A stretch of DNA of 39,925 nt. Origin: CADEFX01 sp050260355. GTDB lineage: Bacteria > Pseudomonadota > Alphaproteobacteria > Rhizobiales > Hyphomicrobiaceae. The stretch is from assembly GCA_050260355.1 (NCBI GenBank), contig JBLNBZ010000149.1:1-39925 (forward strand), in the 5' to 3' direction. Below are positions 31,765 to 39,925 of this stretch, in pieces. The notes under the pieces are model-generated. The model saw nothing but the letters and a program-made list of their open reading frames with translations. It was not told the origin of the DNA and did no database searches. Position 1 is the first letter of the stretch, and each line of letters opens with the position of its first letter. A program made the translations under genes and the position numbers.

Positions 31765-32667
31765 TCAGCCCTTCATCTTCGGATCGAGCCAGTCGCGCAG
31801 GCTGTCGCCGAACAGGTTGAAGGCGAACACTGCAAGCGTGATGGCAAGGCCAGGGAACAGGATCATCCAAGGCGCCGCCTTGTAGAAATCGGCGGATGTT
31901 CCCGACAGCATGAGGCCCCACGCCGGCGTCGGCTCCGTGACGCCCAGTCCGAGGAACGAGAGGCTCGCCTCGAGCAGGATGGCCTGGGCGATGAAAGCCG
32001 TCACCATGATGAGATAGGGCGCGATGATGTTGGGCAGGATATGCCGCAGCACGATGCGCGCATGCCCGTAGCCGGCGGCGCGGGCCGCATCGATGAACGG
32101 CATCTGCGCGATCGACAGCGTCGAGGAGCGCGCGATGCGCGCCATCCTCAGCACCATCGGCAGCGCGATGGCCACGATCAGGTTGAAGTCGATGCCGAGC
32201 ACGACGTTCTTGCCGAGCACTGCAACAACCACCATGGCCAGCACGATGATCGGGAACGACAGCAGGATGTCGACGATGCGCTGGATCACGTTGTCGATGC
32301 GGCCACCGAAATAGCCCGACGCTGCGCCCAGCACCGCTCCGGCGGTGCAGCCCAGGAACGCCGACAGGATGCCGACGCCGAGTGCGGTGCGCGCACCGTA
32401 AACGAGCCTGGAAAACACGTCGCGGCCGTACTGGTCGGTGCCGAAGAAGTGCTCGGCGCTCGGCGGCGACAGCATCGCCGCGAAGTCCACGGCCTCCGGA
32501 TCGAATGGTGCGATCCAGCGCGCGCCGAGCGCGAACACGAAGTAGAGCAGGATGATGAGGAAGCCGCCGAACCCCAACGGCTCCTTGCGGATGAACAGGA
32601 GCACCGGGTTGGGCCGATGCGGTATGGCGTCGGCGGGGATGCTCCGGGCGTTTGCTGTGACGGCCAT
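31765..32667 (-). CDS. ABC transporter permease, DppC/OppC type
   Basis: A 300-residue inner-membrane permease (BPD_transp_1 with OppC N-terminal region). It has a hydrophobic first helix (about 30-50, FLIILLYFVFALG), the OppC-typical block AEHFFGTDQYGRDVFSRLVYG, and five further helices. The EAA loop for ATPase contact is IDAARAAGYGHARIVLRHILP, and ASLSFLGLGVTEPTPAWG is the usual later signature. The ATG at 32667 has GGAG 8 nt upstream; an open extension to 32730 overlaps the partner gene. It is the last gene of the operon. Peptides, nickel, opines and other solutes are carried by this class, so substrate is open. Confidence 0.9.
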   Translation of the reverse strand: MAVTANARSIPADAIPHRPNPVLLFIRKEPLGFGGFLIILLYFVFALGARWIAPFDPEAVDFAAMLSPPSAEHFFGTDQYGRDVFSRLVYGARTALGVGILSAFLGCTAGAVLGAASGYFGGRIDNVIQRIVDILLSFPIIVLAMVVVAVLGKNVVLGIDFNLIVAIALPMVLRMARIARSSTLSIAQMPFIDAARAAGYGHARIVLRHILPNIIAPYLIMVTAFIAQAILLEASLSFLGLGVTEPTPAWGLMLSGTSADFYKAAPWMILFPGLAITLAVFAFNLFGDSLRDWLDPKMKG

Positions 32668-32683
32668 GGGTCGGCTCCGCCCT

Positions 32684-33637
32684 TCAGGACAGTCGAATAC
32701 GCGGATCGAGCACCGCGTAGAGTAAGTCAACCACGACGTTGACCAGGATGAAGTTGACGGCGATCAGCAGCACCAGGCCCTGGATGAGCGTGAAATCACC
32801 GCGCGCGGTGGCATCCACGAACAGCTTGCCGATGCCATTGATGTTGAAGACCTGCTCGGTCACGACCAGACCGCCGATCAGAAAGGCGAACTCGAGCCCG
32901 ATCACCGTGACGACCGGCAGCATGGCATTGCGCAGCGCGTGCCGCCTGGTCACCAGCTTCTGGTAGACTCCCTTGGCGCGCGCAGTGCGGATGTAATCCT
33001 CCCGCATCACCTCGAGCAGTGCCGAGCGCATCATCCTCGTTGCGACCGCAGCATAGCGATAGCCGACAGACACGGCCGGCCAGATCAACGCCGCAAGGTT
33101 GGCCGCCGGATCCTCGAAGATCGAGACGTAGCCGATCTTCGGCAGCCAGTTGAAGAAGGCGAGCAATCCCAGGATGATGAGCATGCCGAGCCAGAATGAG
33201 GGGATGGCGAGCCCTGAGACCGCCAAGACACGCACGCTGTAATCGATCCAGGTATCGCGATAGACCGCCGAAAGCGTGCCCAACGGAATGGCGATCGAGA
33301 CCGCAATTAGAGTCGCCATTAGAGCAATCTGGAACGACACCGGGAAGCGGATCTTGATCTCGTCGGCGACCGGCTGCCCCGTCCATAGCGACTTGCCCAG
33401 GTCCAGCTTCGACAAGCCGATCATGTAGTCGGCGAATTGGGCCATCAGCGACTTGTCGAGCCCCAATCGCTTGCGCTCGGCCTGGATCGTCTCCTCCGAG
33501 ACCTGAGCGCCATCGGCCCGAAGCTTCACCACAACCACGTCGCCCGGCATGACGCGGATCAGGAAGAACACAGCTACCGCGACCCCGATCAGTGTCGGGA
33601 TCACGAGGAGCAGTCGTCGCAGTAGAAAGGAGAGCAT
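32684..33637 (-). CDS. ABC transporter permease, DppB/OppB type
   Basis: A 317-residue permease starting with the DppB-typical helix FLLRRLLLVIPTLIGVAVAVFF and RVMPGD. A periplasmic stretch, then helices, and the EAA loop MREDYIRTARAKGVYQKLVTRR-type block follow; LNAM-like AMLPVVTVIGLEF and the ending VVDLLYAVLDPRIR are diagnostic. It forms the membrane channel with the DppC-like protein, whose start lies 16 nt after this stop. It lies 62 nt downstream of the last binding-protein gene, with a hairpin in that gap. Confidence 0.9.
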   Translation of the reverse strand: MLSFLLRRLLLVIPTLIGVAVAVFFLIRVMPGDVVVVKLRADGAQVSEETIQAERKRLGLDKSLMAQFADYMIGLSKLDLGKSLWTGQPVADEIKIRFPVSFQIALMATLIAVSIAIPLGTLSAVYRDTWIDYSVRVLAVSGLAIPSFWLGMLIILGLLAFFNWLPKIGYVSIFEDPAANLAALIWPAVSVGYRYAAVATRMMRSALLEVMREDYIRTARAKGVYQKLVTRRHALRNAMLPVVTVIGLEFAFLIGGLVVTEQVFNINGIGKLFVDATARGDFTLIQGLVLLIAVNFILVNVVVDLLYAVLDPRIRLS

Positions 33638-33663
33638 CGGTCAATCGCTACCTGAAGCTGCGG

Positions 33664-33683
33664 CGGGCGACGGTTGCCGCCCG
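33664..33683 (-). other. intercistronic hairpin between binding protein 1 and the permease
   Basis: CGGGCG (33664-33669) pairs with CGCCCG (33678-33683) around an 8-nt loop. No U-run follows in the transcribed direction. It may slow decay of the upstream binding-protein mRNA relative to the permeases, a known behaviour of such hairpins in importer operons; here it is inference. Confidence 0.4.
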
Positions 33684-33699
33684 ACGCCTGGAAAGCAAG

Positions 33700-35280
33700 C
33701 TACTGGTCCAGCCACACGTTGACCAGATCGCTTGCCGTGAAATGGTTGGCTTGGTGCTCCCAACCCTGAACCTTCTTGTGGTTGACGATAATGCGCTGCC
33801 ACCACAGCAATGGGATCGAATAGGCCTGTGTCAAGGCATAGCGCTCGAGCTCATTGCTGATCGCCTTGCGCTCGACCGGATCCACGGCCCGGGCCTGCTT
33901 CTCGAACAGCTCGTCGACCTTGTAGTCGGAATGGCCGCTGGCCGCCTGCGACGACATCTTCTTGGTCAGGACCTTGTCGAACTGCGCGGTCGGGTCGTCG
34001 GCGAAGTCAGAGATGAACTCGACCAGGACGTCGAAGTTGCCCTCCTTCATGGCGTCGAAGAACAGCTTGGTCTCGATCTGGCTGTGCTCGGTCTCCACGC
34101 CGATGCGTCGCCATTGATCCATGACGTAGATCGCACCCGCCGTGTAAGGCTCGCCGATGGCGCGGTTCACCAGCTTGATCTTGAGGTTCGACACACCTGC
34201 CTCCTTCAGCAGGCGCTTGGCCTCCTCGCGCGACTTATTGATGTCCTTGCCGAAGCCCGGCACCTTGACCAGCTCGGATTCGGGCAGAGCCATCTCGTAG
34301 CCCGGCCGCAGCAGGCCACCAACATACTTCAGAACCGAGATTTTCGACAGCGCCTCGCTTCCGGCCCAGCGGTCGATCGCCAGCGATAGGGCCTGGCGGA
34401 CGCGCACATCATCGAACGGCTTGCGCGTGGTGTTGAACGTGAACAGCAGGTTGGTGGTCCAGGGGCCCTCGATCACGTTGGCATTGCCCTTCAACCCCTC
34501 GACGAGCTGGTCGCGCTCCTTCGGTGTGCGGCCGCGGAACTCGGCGTCGAACTGTCCGCCGAGCATGCCCGGCACGACGTTGTTCGACTTCACGAAGTAG
34601 GCCTTGTAGCCGTCCAGGTAGGGGCGGCCCTTGCGGAAGTAGTCCTTGAAGCGCTCGCCGGTCCAGTGCGAGCCCTTGACGTACTCGACGAACTTGAAGG
34701 CACCCGTCCCGATGATCGTCTTCTCGGGAAACTTCGGGTCCTCCTTCAGCTTGGCCGCTCGATAGATGCAGTTCCACGGCGAGGCGAAGTGCGTGAGCAT
34801 GGAAGCGTTCGGCCGCTTCATCCTGAAAACGACCGTATAGGGATCGGGCGTTTCGATGGCGCCGATGTCGGCATGCGCCGACCGTCTGAGCGAGACGACG
34901 CCCTCCGGCGGATTGATGATGCGCTCGTAGCTGGCCTTGACGTCCTCCGACGTCATCTCGGCCCCGTCATGGAACTTCACGCCCTTGTAAAGTTTGAACG
35001 TGTAGGACATGCCGTCCTTGGACATCTCGAAGCTCTCGGCGAGATCGCCGACGATCTTCATGTTGTCGTAGTTGCCCGAGAACTTGAGCAGGGTCGAATA
35101 GTGCGGCCGGGCCGGATGGGCGAAGGCAAAGGTGGACACCGCGTGGCAATCGAGGGTCGGCGGCTCCGCCACCACGGCGAAGCTCAGTATGCCCCCTCTT
35201 TTCGGGGTTTGCGCGGCGGCCGGCGCAACCATCAACAGAACGGCTCCGACCACGGCCGCCAACTTCCATCTCACCTTCAT
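33700..35280 (-). CDS. ABC transporter substrate-binding protein 1 (family 5, Dpp/Opp type)
   Basis: A 526-residue periplasmic binding protein (SBP_bac_5). The signal peptide is MKVRWKLAAVVGAVLLMVAPAAA, cleaved before Gln-Thr. Family blocks are YTFKLYKGVKFHDGAEMTSEDV, GTGAFKFVEYVKGSHWTGER and PFDDVRVRQALSLAIDRW. Only two cysteines occur in the mature chain (DCHA near the N-terminus and WNCIYRAAKL in the middle), which fits a disulfide. The end is LVNVWLDQ. ATG 35280 is chosen over GTG 35286. It is the closest paralogue to the permeases. The nearby three relatives share most blocks but differ in the ligand-facing stretches. Confidence 0.9.
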   Translation of the reverse strand: MKVRWKLAAVVGAVLLMVAPAAAQTPKRGGILSFAVVAEPPTLDCHAVSTFAFAHPARPHYSTLLKFSGNYDNMKIVGDLAESFEMSKDGMSYTFKLYKGVKFHDGAEMTSEDVKASYERIINPPEGVVSLRRSAHADIGAIETPDPYTVVFRMKRPNASMLTHFASPWNCIYRAAKLKEDPKFPEKTIIGTGAFKFVEYVKGSHWTGERFKDYFRKGRPYLDGYKAYFVKSNNVVPGMLGGQFDAEFRGRTPKERDQLVEGLKGNANVIEGPWTTNLLFTFNTTRKPFDDVRVRQALSLAIDRWAGSEALSKISVLKYVGGLLRPGYEMALPESELVKVPGFGKDINKSREEAKRLLKEAGVSNLKIKLVNRAIGEPYTAGAIYVMDQWRRIGVETEHSQIETKLFFDAMKEGNFDVLVEFISDFADDPTAQFDKVLTKKMSSQAASGHSDYKVDELFEKQARAVDPVERKAISNELERYALTQAYSIPLLWWQRIIVNHKKVQGWEHQANHFTASDLVNVWLDQ

Positions 35281-35334
35281 GTCCACACGCTTTCCTTCCC
35301 GTTTCCGACGGCTCCGGCCGCCGCAAGCTCAATC

Positions 35335-36924
35335 CTATTCGTCGAGCCAGACGTTGACGAGGTTCTGGTTGAGGAAATGGCTCGCCGGCAGGTCCCAGCC
35401 CTTGACCTTCTTGTTGTTGACCACAATCCGCTGATACCACAGCAGCGGAATATTGTAGGCATGTGTCAAGGCGTAGCGCTCGAACTCATTGACGAGCTTC
35501 ATGCGCGCCACCGGGTCGACGGTCTGTGACTGCTTGACGAACAGCTCATCCAGCTTGGTGTCCTCGTGCCGGGAATACGCAATTCCCGATACCTTCTTGC
35601 TGAGCAGCGTATTGAACTGGGCGTTCGGATCGTCGGCGAAGTCCGAGATGTTCTGCACGACGACGTCGAAGTTGCCGCTGTTCATGGCGTCGTACCAGAG
35701 CTTGGTCTCGACCTGGGAATGCTCGGTCTCGACGCCGATCCGCTTCCATTGGTCCACCGCATAGATGCCGGCCGGTGTGAACGGCTGGTCGATCGTGCGG
35801 TTGACGAGCTTCACCTTGAGGTTCGGGTGCCCCGCCTCCTTGAGGAGCCGCTTGGCTTCCTCACGCGACTTGTTGATGTCGCGCCAGAAGCCCGGCATCT
35901 TTTCGAGCTCGCTCACCGGCAGCGACCAGGTGGCGCCGGGACGGAACGTGCCGCTCACCCCCTTGATCAGCGAGACCTTGCCCAGCGCCTCTCCGCCGCC
36001 CCACCGGTCGATGGCCAGCGTCAGGGCCTGGCGCACGCGAATGTCGTCGAACGGCTTTCTCTCGACGTTGAACGTCAGCAGGATGTTGGTGACCCAGGGA
36101 CCCTCCTGCACGGTGACGTTGTTGCCCATCGCGGCAACGAGCTGATCGCGCTCCTGTGGCGTGCGCCCGCGGAACTCGGCGTCGTACTGGCCGCCGCGCA
36201 GACCGTTCACGACCACGTTGCCGCGCACGAAAATGGCCTTGAAGCCGTCGAGATAGGGACGGTCCTTCAGGAAGTAGTCCTTGAACCGTTCGCCACGCCA
36301 ATGCGAGCCCTTGACGTACTCGACGAACTTGAAGGCGCCCGTTCCCATCACCTCCGTCTCGGGATACTTCGGATTCTTCTTCAGCTTGGCGGCGCTGTAG
36401 ACGCAGTTGAACGGCGATGCGAAATGCAACAGCATCGACATGTTCACCTGTTTGAGCTTGAAGACGACCGTATAGGGGTCGGGCGTCAGGATCTCCTTGA
36501 TGTCCTGATGCTGCGCCTTGCGGGCCGAGATCACGCCCTCCGACGGGTTGATGATGCGCTCGTAGGTGGCCTTGATGTCCTCGGATGTGAAGTCCGAGCC
36601 GTCATGAAACTTCACGCCTTTGCGCAGCTTGAAGGTGTAGGTCAGCCCATCCTTCGAGATCTCGTAGGACTCCGCCAGATCTCCCACGATTTTCTGATCG
36701 TCGTACCGGCCTGCGATCTGGAGCAGCGTCGAATACTGCGGCGCGACGGGATGGACCATCGCGAACGTCGTGGTGGCGTGGCAATCGGTGGTCGGTGGCT
36801 CGGCGACGACTGCGAAGTTCAGAATGCCGCCGCGCTTGGGCGTCTCCGCCGCGCCCGCGGGCAGCGCAAGCGCCGCCGCCATTCCGATCCCGGCCAATAT
36901 GCGGACAATGCTCGAGTGTATCAA
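35335..36924 (-). CDS. ABC transporter substrate-binding protein 2 (family 5)
   Basis: A 529-residue paralogue of the neighbouring binding proteins. The signal peptide reads from a TTG start at 36924: IHSSIVRILAGIGMAAALAL, then PAGAAE. GGGGAGGAG ends only 5 nt before this TTG, while the open frame to 36978 lacks any such site, so the non-ATG start is well supported. It holds FKLRKGVKFHDGSDFTSEDI, GTGAFKFVEYVKGSHWRGER, PFDDIRVRQALTLAIDRWGG and the ending LVNVWLDE. The same two cysteines (DCHA, FNCVYSAAKL) are kept. It is periplasmic, and substrate is not readable. Confidence 0.88.
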   Translation of the reverse strand: MIHSSIVRILAGIGMAAALALPAGAAETPKRGGILNFAVVAEPPTTDCHATTTFAMVHPVAPQYSTLLQIAGRYDDQKIVGDLAESYEISKDGLTYTFKLRKGVKFHDGSDFTSEDIKATYERIINPSEGVISARKAQHQDIKEILTPDPYTVVFKLKQVNMSMLLHFASPFNCVYSAAKLKKNPKYPETEVMGTGAFKFVEYVKGSHWRGERFKDYFLKDRPYLDGFKAIFVRGNVVVNGLRGGQYDAEFRGRTPQERDQLVAAMGNNVTVQEGPWVTNILLTFNVERKPFDDIRVRQALTLAIDRWGGGEALGKVSLIKGVSGTFRPGATWSLPVSELEKMPGFWRDINKSREEAKRLLKEAGHPNLKVKLVNRTIDQPFTPAGIYAVDQWKRIGVETEHSQVETKLWYDAMNSGNFDVVVQNISDFADDPNAQFNTLLSKKVSGIAYSRHEDTKLDELFVKQSQTVDPVARMKLVNEFERYALTHAYNIPLLWYQRIVVNNKKVKGWDLPASHFLNQNLVNVWLDE

Positions 36925-36929
36925 TTTAT

Positions 36930-36938
36930 CTCCTCCCC
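36930..36938 (-). promoter_or_regulatory. strong ribosome-binding site for a TTG start
   Basis: GGGGAGGAG on the minus strand, 5 nt before the TTG at 36924, which decides the start of binding protein 2. A strong site combined with a weak start codon suggests tuned expression. Confidence 0.7.
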
Positions 36939-36950
36939 TGATTTTCGGCG

Positions 36951-36974
36951 GGGCGCCGGTACGATCCGGCGCCC
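36951..36974 (-). other. GC-rich intercistronic hairpin between binding proteins 3 and 2
   Basis: GGGCGCCGG (36951-36959) and CCGGCGCCC (36966-36974) pair perfectly over nine bases with a 6-nt loop. It lies after the stop of binding protein 3 and before the start of binding protein 2. No U-tract follows, so it is more likely an mRNA-stabilising or processing element than a full terminator. Confidence 0.5.
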
Positions 36975-36992
36975 GCACGTTTCATCTGATCG

Positions 36993-38573
36993 TTATTTAT
37001 CGAGCCACACGTTGGCCAGATCCTGATCCAGATAGTGGCTGGGGGTCATGTTCCAGCCCTTGATCTTCTTGTGGATGACGATGATCCGCTGCCACCACAG
37101 CAGCGGAGCGTTGTAGACCTGCGTCAGGGCATACCGCTCCATCTCCCGGACGAGCTGCGTGCGCTTGGCCGGATCGATGATGCGACGCTGATCCTCGTAC
37201 ATCTGGTCGATCTTGGCGTCGGTGTGACCCGAGTAGCCGCTCGGTGAGCTCTTCTTGGTCAGGAACTTCGAGAACTGAGCGGTTGGATCGTCCATGAAGT
37301 CGGCCTGGAACTCCACCGCCACGTCGAAGTCACCCGCGGTCACGCGATCCTGGTACAGCTTGGTCTCGAGCTGCTCATGCTCGGCAATGACCCCGATGCG
37401 CCGCCACTGGTCGATGGAGTAGACCGCAGCGGGCGTGTACGGCTCGGAGACATTGCGGTTCAAAAGCTTGAACTTGAGGTTCTCCTGGCCGGCCTCCTTG
37501 AGCAGGCGCTTGGCCTGCTCGCGCGACTTGGCAATGTCCTTGGAGAAGCCTGGCAGCTTGACGAGCTCGGCCTCGGGCAGGGACATCGAGTAGCCGGGCC
37601 GCATGACGCCGCCCACGAACTTCAGGATCGAGATCTTCGACAGCGCTTGCGAGGCCCCCCAGCGGTCGATGGCCAGCGTAAGGGCCTGGCGCACACGAAT
37701 GTCGTCGAACGGCTTGCGCGTCGTGTTGAACACCAGCATGAGGTTGTTCACCCACGTCCCCTCGTAGACGGCAAGATCGCTCTTCATCTTGTCGAGCAGC
37801 TGCGCCTTCTCCGAAGGATTGCGGCCGCGGAACTCGGCGTCGAACTGGCCGCCGAGGATGCCAGGCACCACGGCGTTGGACTTCACGAAGAAGGCCTTGT
37901 AGCCGTCGAGGTAAGGCCGGTCCTTCAGGAAGTAGCCGTCGAACCGCTTGCCGGTCCAGCTCGCCCCTTTCACGTGCTCGACGAATGTGAAGGGCCCGGA
38001 CCCCATGATCTCGGTCTCGGGATAGCGCGGGTTCTCTTTCAGCTTCTCTGCTTTGTAGATGCAGTTGAAGGGCGATGCCAACGCCTCGAGCACACCCGCC
38101 ATCGGGTTCTTCATCTTGAAGACCACCGTGTTCGGATCGGGCGCCTCCACCGAGCCTACATCGGCGTAATAGGCCTTGCGGATCGAAAGCACGCCCGGCG
38201 GCGGGTTGATGATGCGATCGTAGCTCGCCTTAACGTCGGCCGAGGTCAGCGGGGAGCCGTCATGGAACTTGACACCTCTGCGCAGCTTGAACGTGTAGGT
38301 CATCCCGTCGGGTGACACCGTCCAGCTCTCGGCCAGATCTCCGACGACCTTCGGATACTGCTTACCGTCGAACTTCACGAGCAGCGAATAATGCGGCGCG
38401 ATCGGATGGATCAGCGCGAACGTCGTGCTCCCGTGGCAGTCGTAGTTCGGTGGCTCGGCCACGACCGCAAAGTTGAGTATTCCGCCCTTCTTCGGGGTTT
38501 GGGCCTCCGCGGGAGTGATCGCCACGGCGATGATCGCCGCGAGCGTGGAAAGCGACAGCATGCTTAACCGCAT
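36993..38573 (-). CDS. ABC transporter substrate-binding protein 3 (family 5)
   Basis: A 526-residue paralogue with signal peptide MRLSMLSLSTLAAIIAVAIT, then PAEAQ. Family blocks are FKLRRGVKFHDGSPLTSADV, GSGPFTFVEHVKGASWTGKR and PFDDIRVRQALTLAIDRWGA, ending LANVWLDK. The two-cysteine pattern (DCHG and FNCIYKAEKL) is kept. AGGAGAGGA lies about 5 nt before the ATG. It sits 90 nt downstream of the partial fourth paralogue, a gap containing a direct repeat and hairpin. Confidence 0.9.
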   Translation of the reverse strand: MRLSMLSLSTLAAIIAVAITPAEAQTPKKGGILNFAVVAEPPNYDCHGSTTFALIHPIAPHYSLLVKFDGKQYPKVVGDLAESWTVSPDGMTYTFKLRRGVKFHDGSPLTSADVKASYDRIINPPPGVLSIRKAYYADVGSVEAPDPNTVVFKMKNPMAGVLEALASPFNCIYKAEKLKENPRYPETEIMGSGPFTFVEHVKGASWTGKRFDGYFLKDRPYLDGYKAFFVKSNAVVPGILGGQFDAEFRGRNPSEKAQLLDKMKSDLAVYEGTWVNNLMLVFNTTRKPFDDIRVRQALTLAIDRWGASQALSKISILKFVGGVMRPGYSMSLPEAELVKLPGFSKDIAKSREQAKRLLKEAGQENLKFKLLNRNVSEPYTPAAVYSIDQWRRIGVIAEHEQLETKLYQDRVTAGDFDVAVEFQADFMDDPTAQFSKFLTKKSSPSGYSGHTDAKIDQMYEDQRRIIDPAKRTQLVREMERYALTQVYNAPLLWWQRIIVIHKKIKGWNMTPSHYLDQDLANVWLDK

Positions 38574-38611
38574 TGTTTCCTCTCCTTTCTTTTTAGAGGC
38601 GCGACGTTGAT

Positions 38612-38655
38612 CGCCGCTTGTTATGAGCGCGGCGTGACCGCCGCTTGTTGAGCGC
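38612..38655 (-). repeat. intercistronic direct repeat with hairpin between binding proteins 4 and 3
   Basis: CGCCGCTTGTTATGAGCGC (38612-38630) is repeated as CGCCGCTTGTTGAGCGC (38639-38655), differing by a 2-nt insertion. Within the first unit, 38612-38617 also pairs with 38629-38634. It could be a short tandem duplication or an mRNA processing site. Confidence 0.45.
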
Positions 38656-38663
38656 CCGTCCAG

Positions 38664-39925
38664 CTACTCGCTGAGCCAGACGTCCGCCAAATCGTTGCCG
38701 AGGTAGTGGCTCGGCGTCAGCTTCCAGCCGTGGATCTTCTTGTTGTGGACGACGATGCGCTGCCACCAGTAGAGCATGATGTTGTAGGCCTGCGTGATCG
38801 AGTAGCGCTCGAAGTCCTTCGTCAGGATCTTGCGCTTGGCAGGATCGAGCTCTCGCTTCTGCGCCTGGAACAGCTCATCGATCTTCAGGTCGTTGTGGCG
38901 CGAGTACGACTGGGGATTGTTCATCGCCTCCGACACGACGTGCACGTATTGCAGATTGGGATCGTCGGCGTGGTCGGTGATGAAGTCCATCGCCACGTCG
39001 AAGTCGCCGCGCGCCAGACCGTCGAAGAAGAGCTTGGTCTCGACCTGCCTGTGATCGGCTTCGACGCCGATGCGCTTCCACTGATCCACCGTGTAGATGC
39101 CGCCCGCCGTATACGGCTGGCCGACACTCCGGTTGAGGAAGTTCACCTTCAGATTCTTCACGCCCGCTTCCTCGAGCAGGCGCCGTGCCTGTGCGCGCGA
39201 TTTCTCGATATCGCGGCTATAGCCCGGCAACGGCTCGAGCTCGGCGTCGGTCAGGCCGTACTCGTAGCCCGGCCGCGTGAAGCCGCCCACGTACTTCATG
39301 AGCGAGATCTTGGCCATTGAGGCCGCGCCGCCCCAGCGATCGATGGCCAAGGACAAGGCCTGACGGACGCGAATGTCGTCGAACGGCTTCTTCTTGGCGT
39401 TCACCGTCAGCATCAGGCTCGCCGACCACGGACCCTCCAGAACCACGGCATCCTTAAGCTGCGCCGTGATCTGATCGCGTTCGCCCGGCGTCAATCCGCG
39501 CAGCTCGATATCGAACTGCCCGCCGATCAATCCCGTAGCCAGGTTGGATGATTTGACGAAAAACGCCTTGTAGCCGTCGAGGTACGGCTTACCGGGCCGG
39601 AAGTAGCCGTCGAACCGCTTGGCGAGCCAGTGCGAGCCCTTGACGTGCTCCACAAACACGAAGGCGCCGGTACCCATGATGTTGGTATCGGGGTAACGCG
39701 GGTTCTCCTTCAGCTTTGCGGCGCTGTAGATGCAGTTCCACGGCGACGCGAAGCCGTCCAGCATCGAGGCGTTGGGTGCCCGCAGCTTGAACACGACCGT
39801 GCGCGCATCGGGTGTCTCGACCGCCGTGATGTCCTCATAGAGGGCGCGGCGGGCAGACACGACGCCTGGTGGTGGGTTGATAATACGCTCGTAGCTCGCC
39901 TTGACGTCGGCGGACGTGGCCGGCG
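38664..39925 (-). CDS. ABC transporter substrate-binding protein 4 (family 5), 5' part outside window
   Basis: About 420 residues of a fourth paralogue; the reading frame runs off the right edge, so signal peptide and N-terminal lobe start are missing. The visible part opens with TSADVKASYERIINPPPGVV, aligned with residues about 110-130 of its relatives. It holds GTGAFVFVEHVKGSHWLAKR, PFDDIRVRQALSLAIDRWGG and HYLGNDLADVWLSE at the end. The central WNCIYSAAKL cysteine is present; its expected partner lies outside the window. A GTG at 39860 in frame is internal and not a start. Confidence 0.88.
   Translation of the reverse strand, partial: PATSADVKASYERIINPPPGVVSARRALYEDITAVETPDARTVVFKLRAPNASMLDGFASPWNCIYSAAKLKENPRYPDTNIMGTGAFVFVEHVKGSHWLAKRFDGYFRPGKPYLDGYKAFFVKSSNLATGLIGGQFDIELRGLTPGERDQITAQLKDAVVLEGPWSASLMLTVNAKKKPFDDIRVRQALSLAIDRWGGAASMAKISLMKYVGGFTRPGYEYGLTDAELEPLPGYSRDIEKSRAQARRLLEEAGVKNLKVNFLNRSVGQPYTAGGIYTVDQWKRIGVEADHRQVETKLFFDGLARGDFDVAMDFITDHADDPNLQYVHVVSEAMNNPQSYSRHNDLKIDELFQAQKRELDPAKRKILTKDFERYSITQAYNIMLYWWQRIVVHNKKIHGWKLTPSHYLGNDLADVWLSE

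Noticed and set aside
35566..37026. Long plus-strand open frame opposite binding protein 2
   Set aside because: Fully antisense to a well-supported binding-protein gene; its translation is composition-driven and shows no signal peptide or motif.
1..39925. Mobile element, prophage, CRISPR or RNA gene
   Set aside because: I found no transposase, integrase, spaced direct repeats, tRNA cloverleaf or rRNA segment on either strand; the only repeats are short intergenic hairpins and a two-copy unit.

Overview
This is a GC-rich chromosomal window, densely packed with short intergenic gaps. The gene content points to an alphaproteobacterium, most likely Hyphomicrobiales. The evidence for that is the recG / DUF502 / glmS-glmU neighbourhood, a secreted TPR-caspase protein, AsnC-type regulation, and the wide collection of solute-binding proteins and dehydratases. 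Species cannot be fixed from this sequence alone. I see no rRNA, tRNA, CRISPR array, transposase, integrase or phage structural gene. The window reads as ordinary chromosome with metabolic and transport islands.

Left part (1-6000): a minus-strand group holds an AEC-type permease, a YfcG-like glutathione transferase and a DapA-family lyase. Rightward genes follow for an O-methyltransferase, a 2-oxoglutarate/Fe(II) oxygenase and a secreted TPR-caspase protein. A cluster of hairpin repeats (5991-6175) separates this block from the next.

Threonine module (6202-10532): a threonine dehydratase with a C-terminal ACT domain lies 8 nt upstream of an AceE-like, thiamine-diphosphate E1 enzyme. An AsnC/Lrp regulator is transcribed divergently. 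The shared promoter region carries a 13-bp inverted repeat (12 of 13 matching). Together this looks like a regulated route from threonine through 2-oxobutyrate to a C3 product.

Cell-envelope and housekeeping part (10630-24074): MltB-type lytic transglycosylase, SET-domain protein, beta-hydroxyacid dehydrogenase, RecG helicase, DUF502 membrane protein, a TPR-SPOR protein, GlmS, GlmU, a second SPOR-like coiled-coil membrane protein, and a tandem pair of YpfJ-type zinc metallopeptidases. The amino-sugar genes glmU-glmS sit between two proteins with SPOR-type C-termini.

Accessory metabolism (24168-31711): malonyl-CoA decarboxylase divergent from a lactonase-type metallo-beta-lactamase protein, an ABM monooxygenase-type protein, a TauE/SafE permease, a sugar-acid dehydratase of the IlvD/Edd family, a CDF metal exporter, an unnamed protein with a papain-like Cys/His/Asp pattern, and a small secreted Gly-rich protein.

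Right part (31765-39925): a leftward ABC-importer operon of the Dpp/Opp type. At least four paralogous periplasmic binding proteins lie in tandem (the first runs off the right edge), followed by one DppB-like and one DppC-like permease. No ATPase gene lies downstream. GC-rich hairpins sit in several of the intercistronic gaps. This array, the threonine module and the papain-like protein are the parts most worth a second look.
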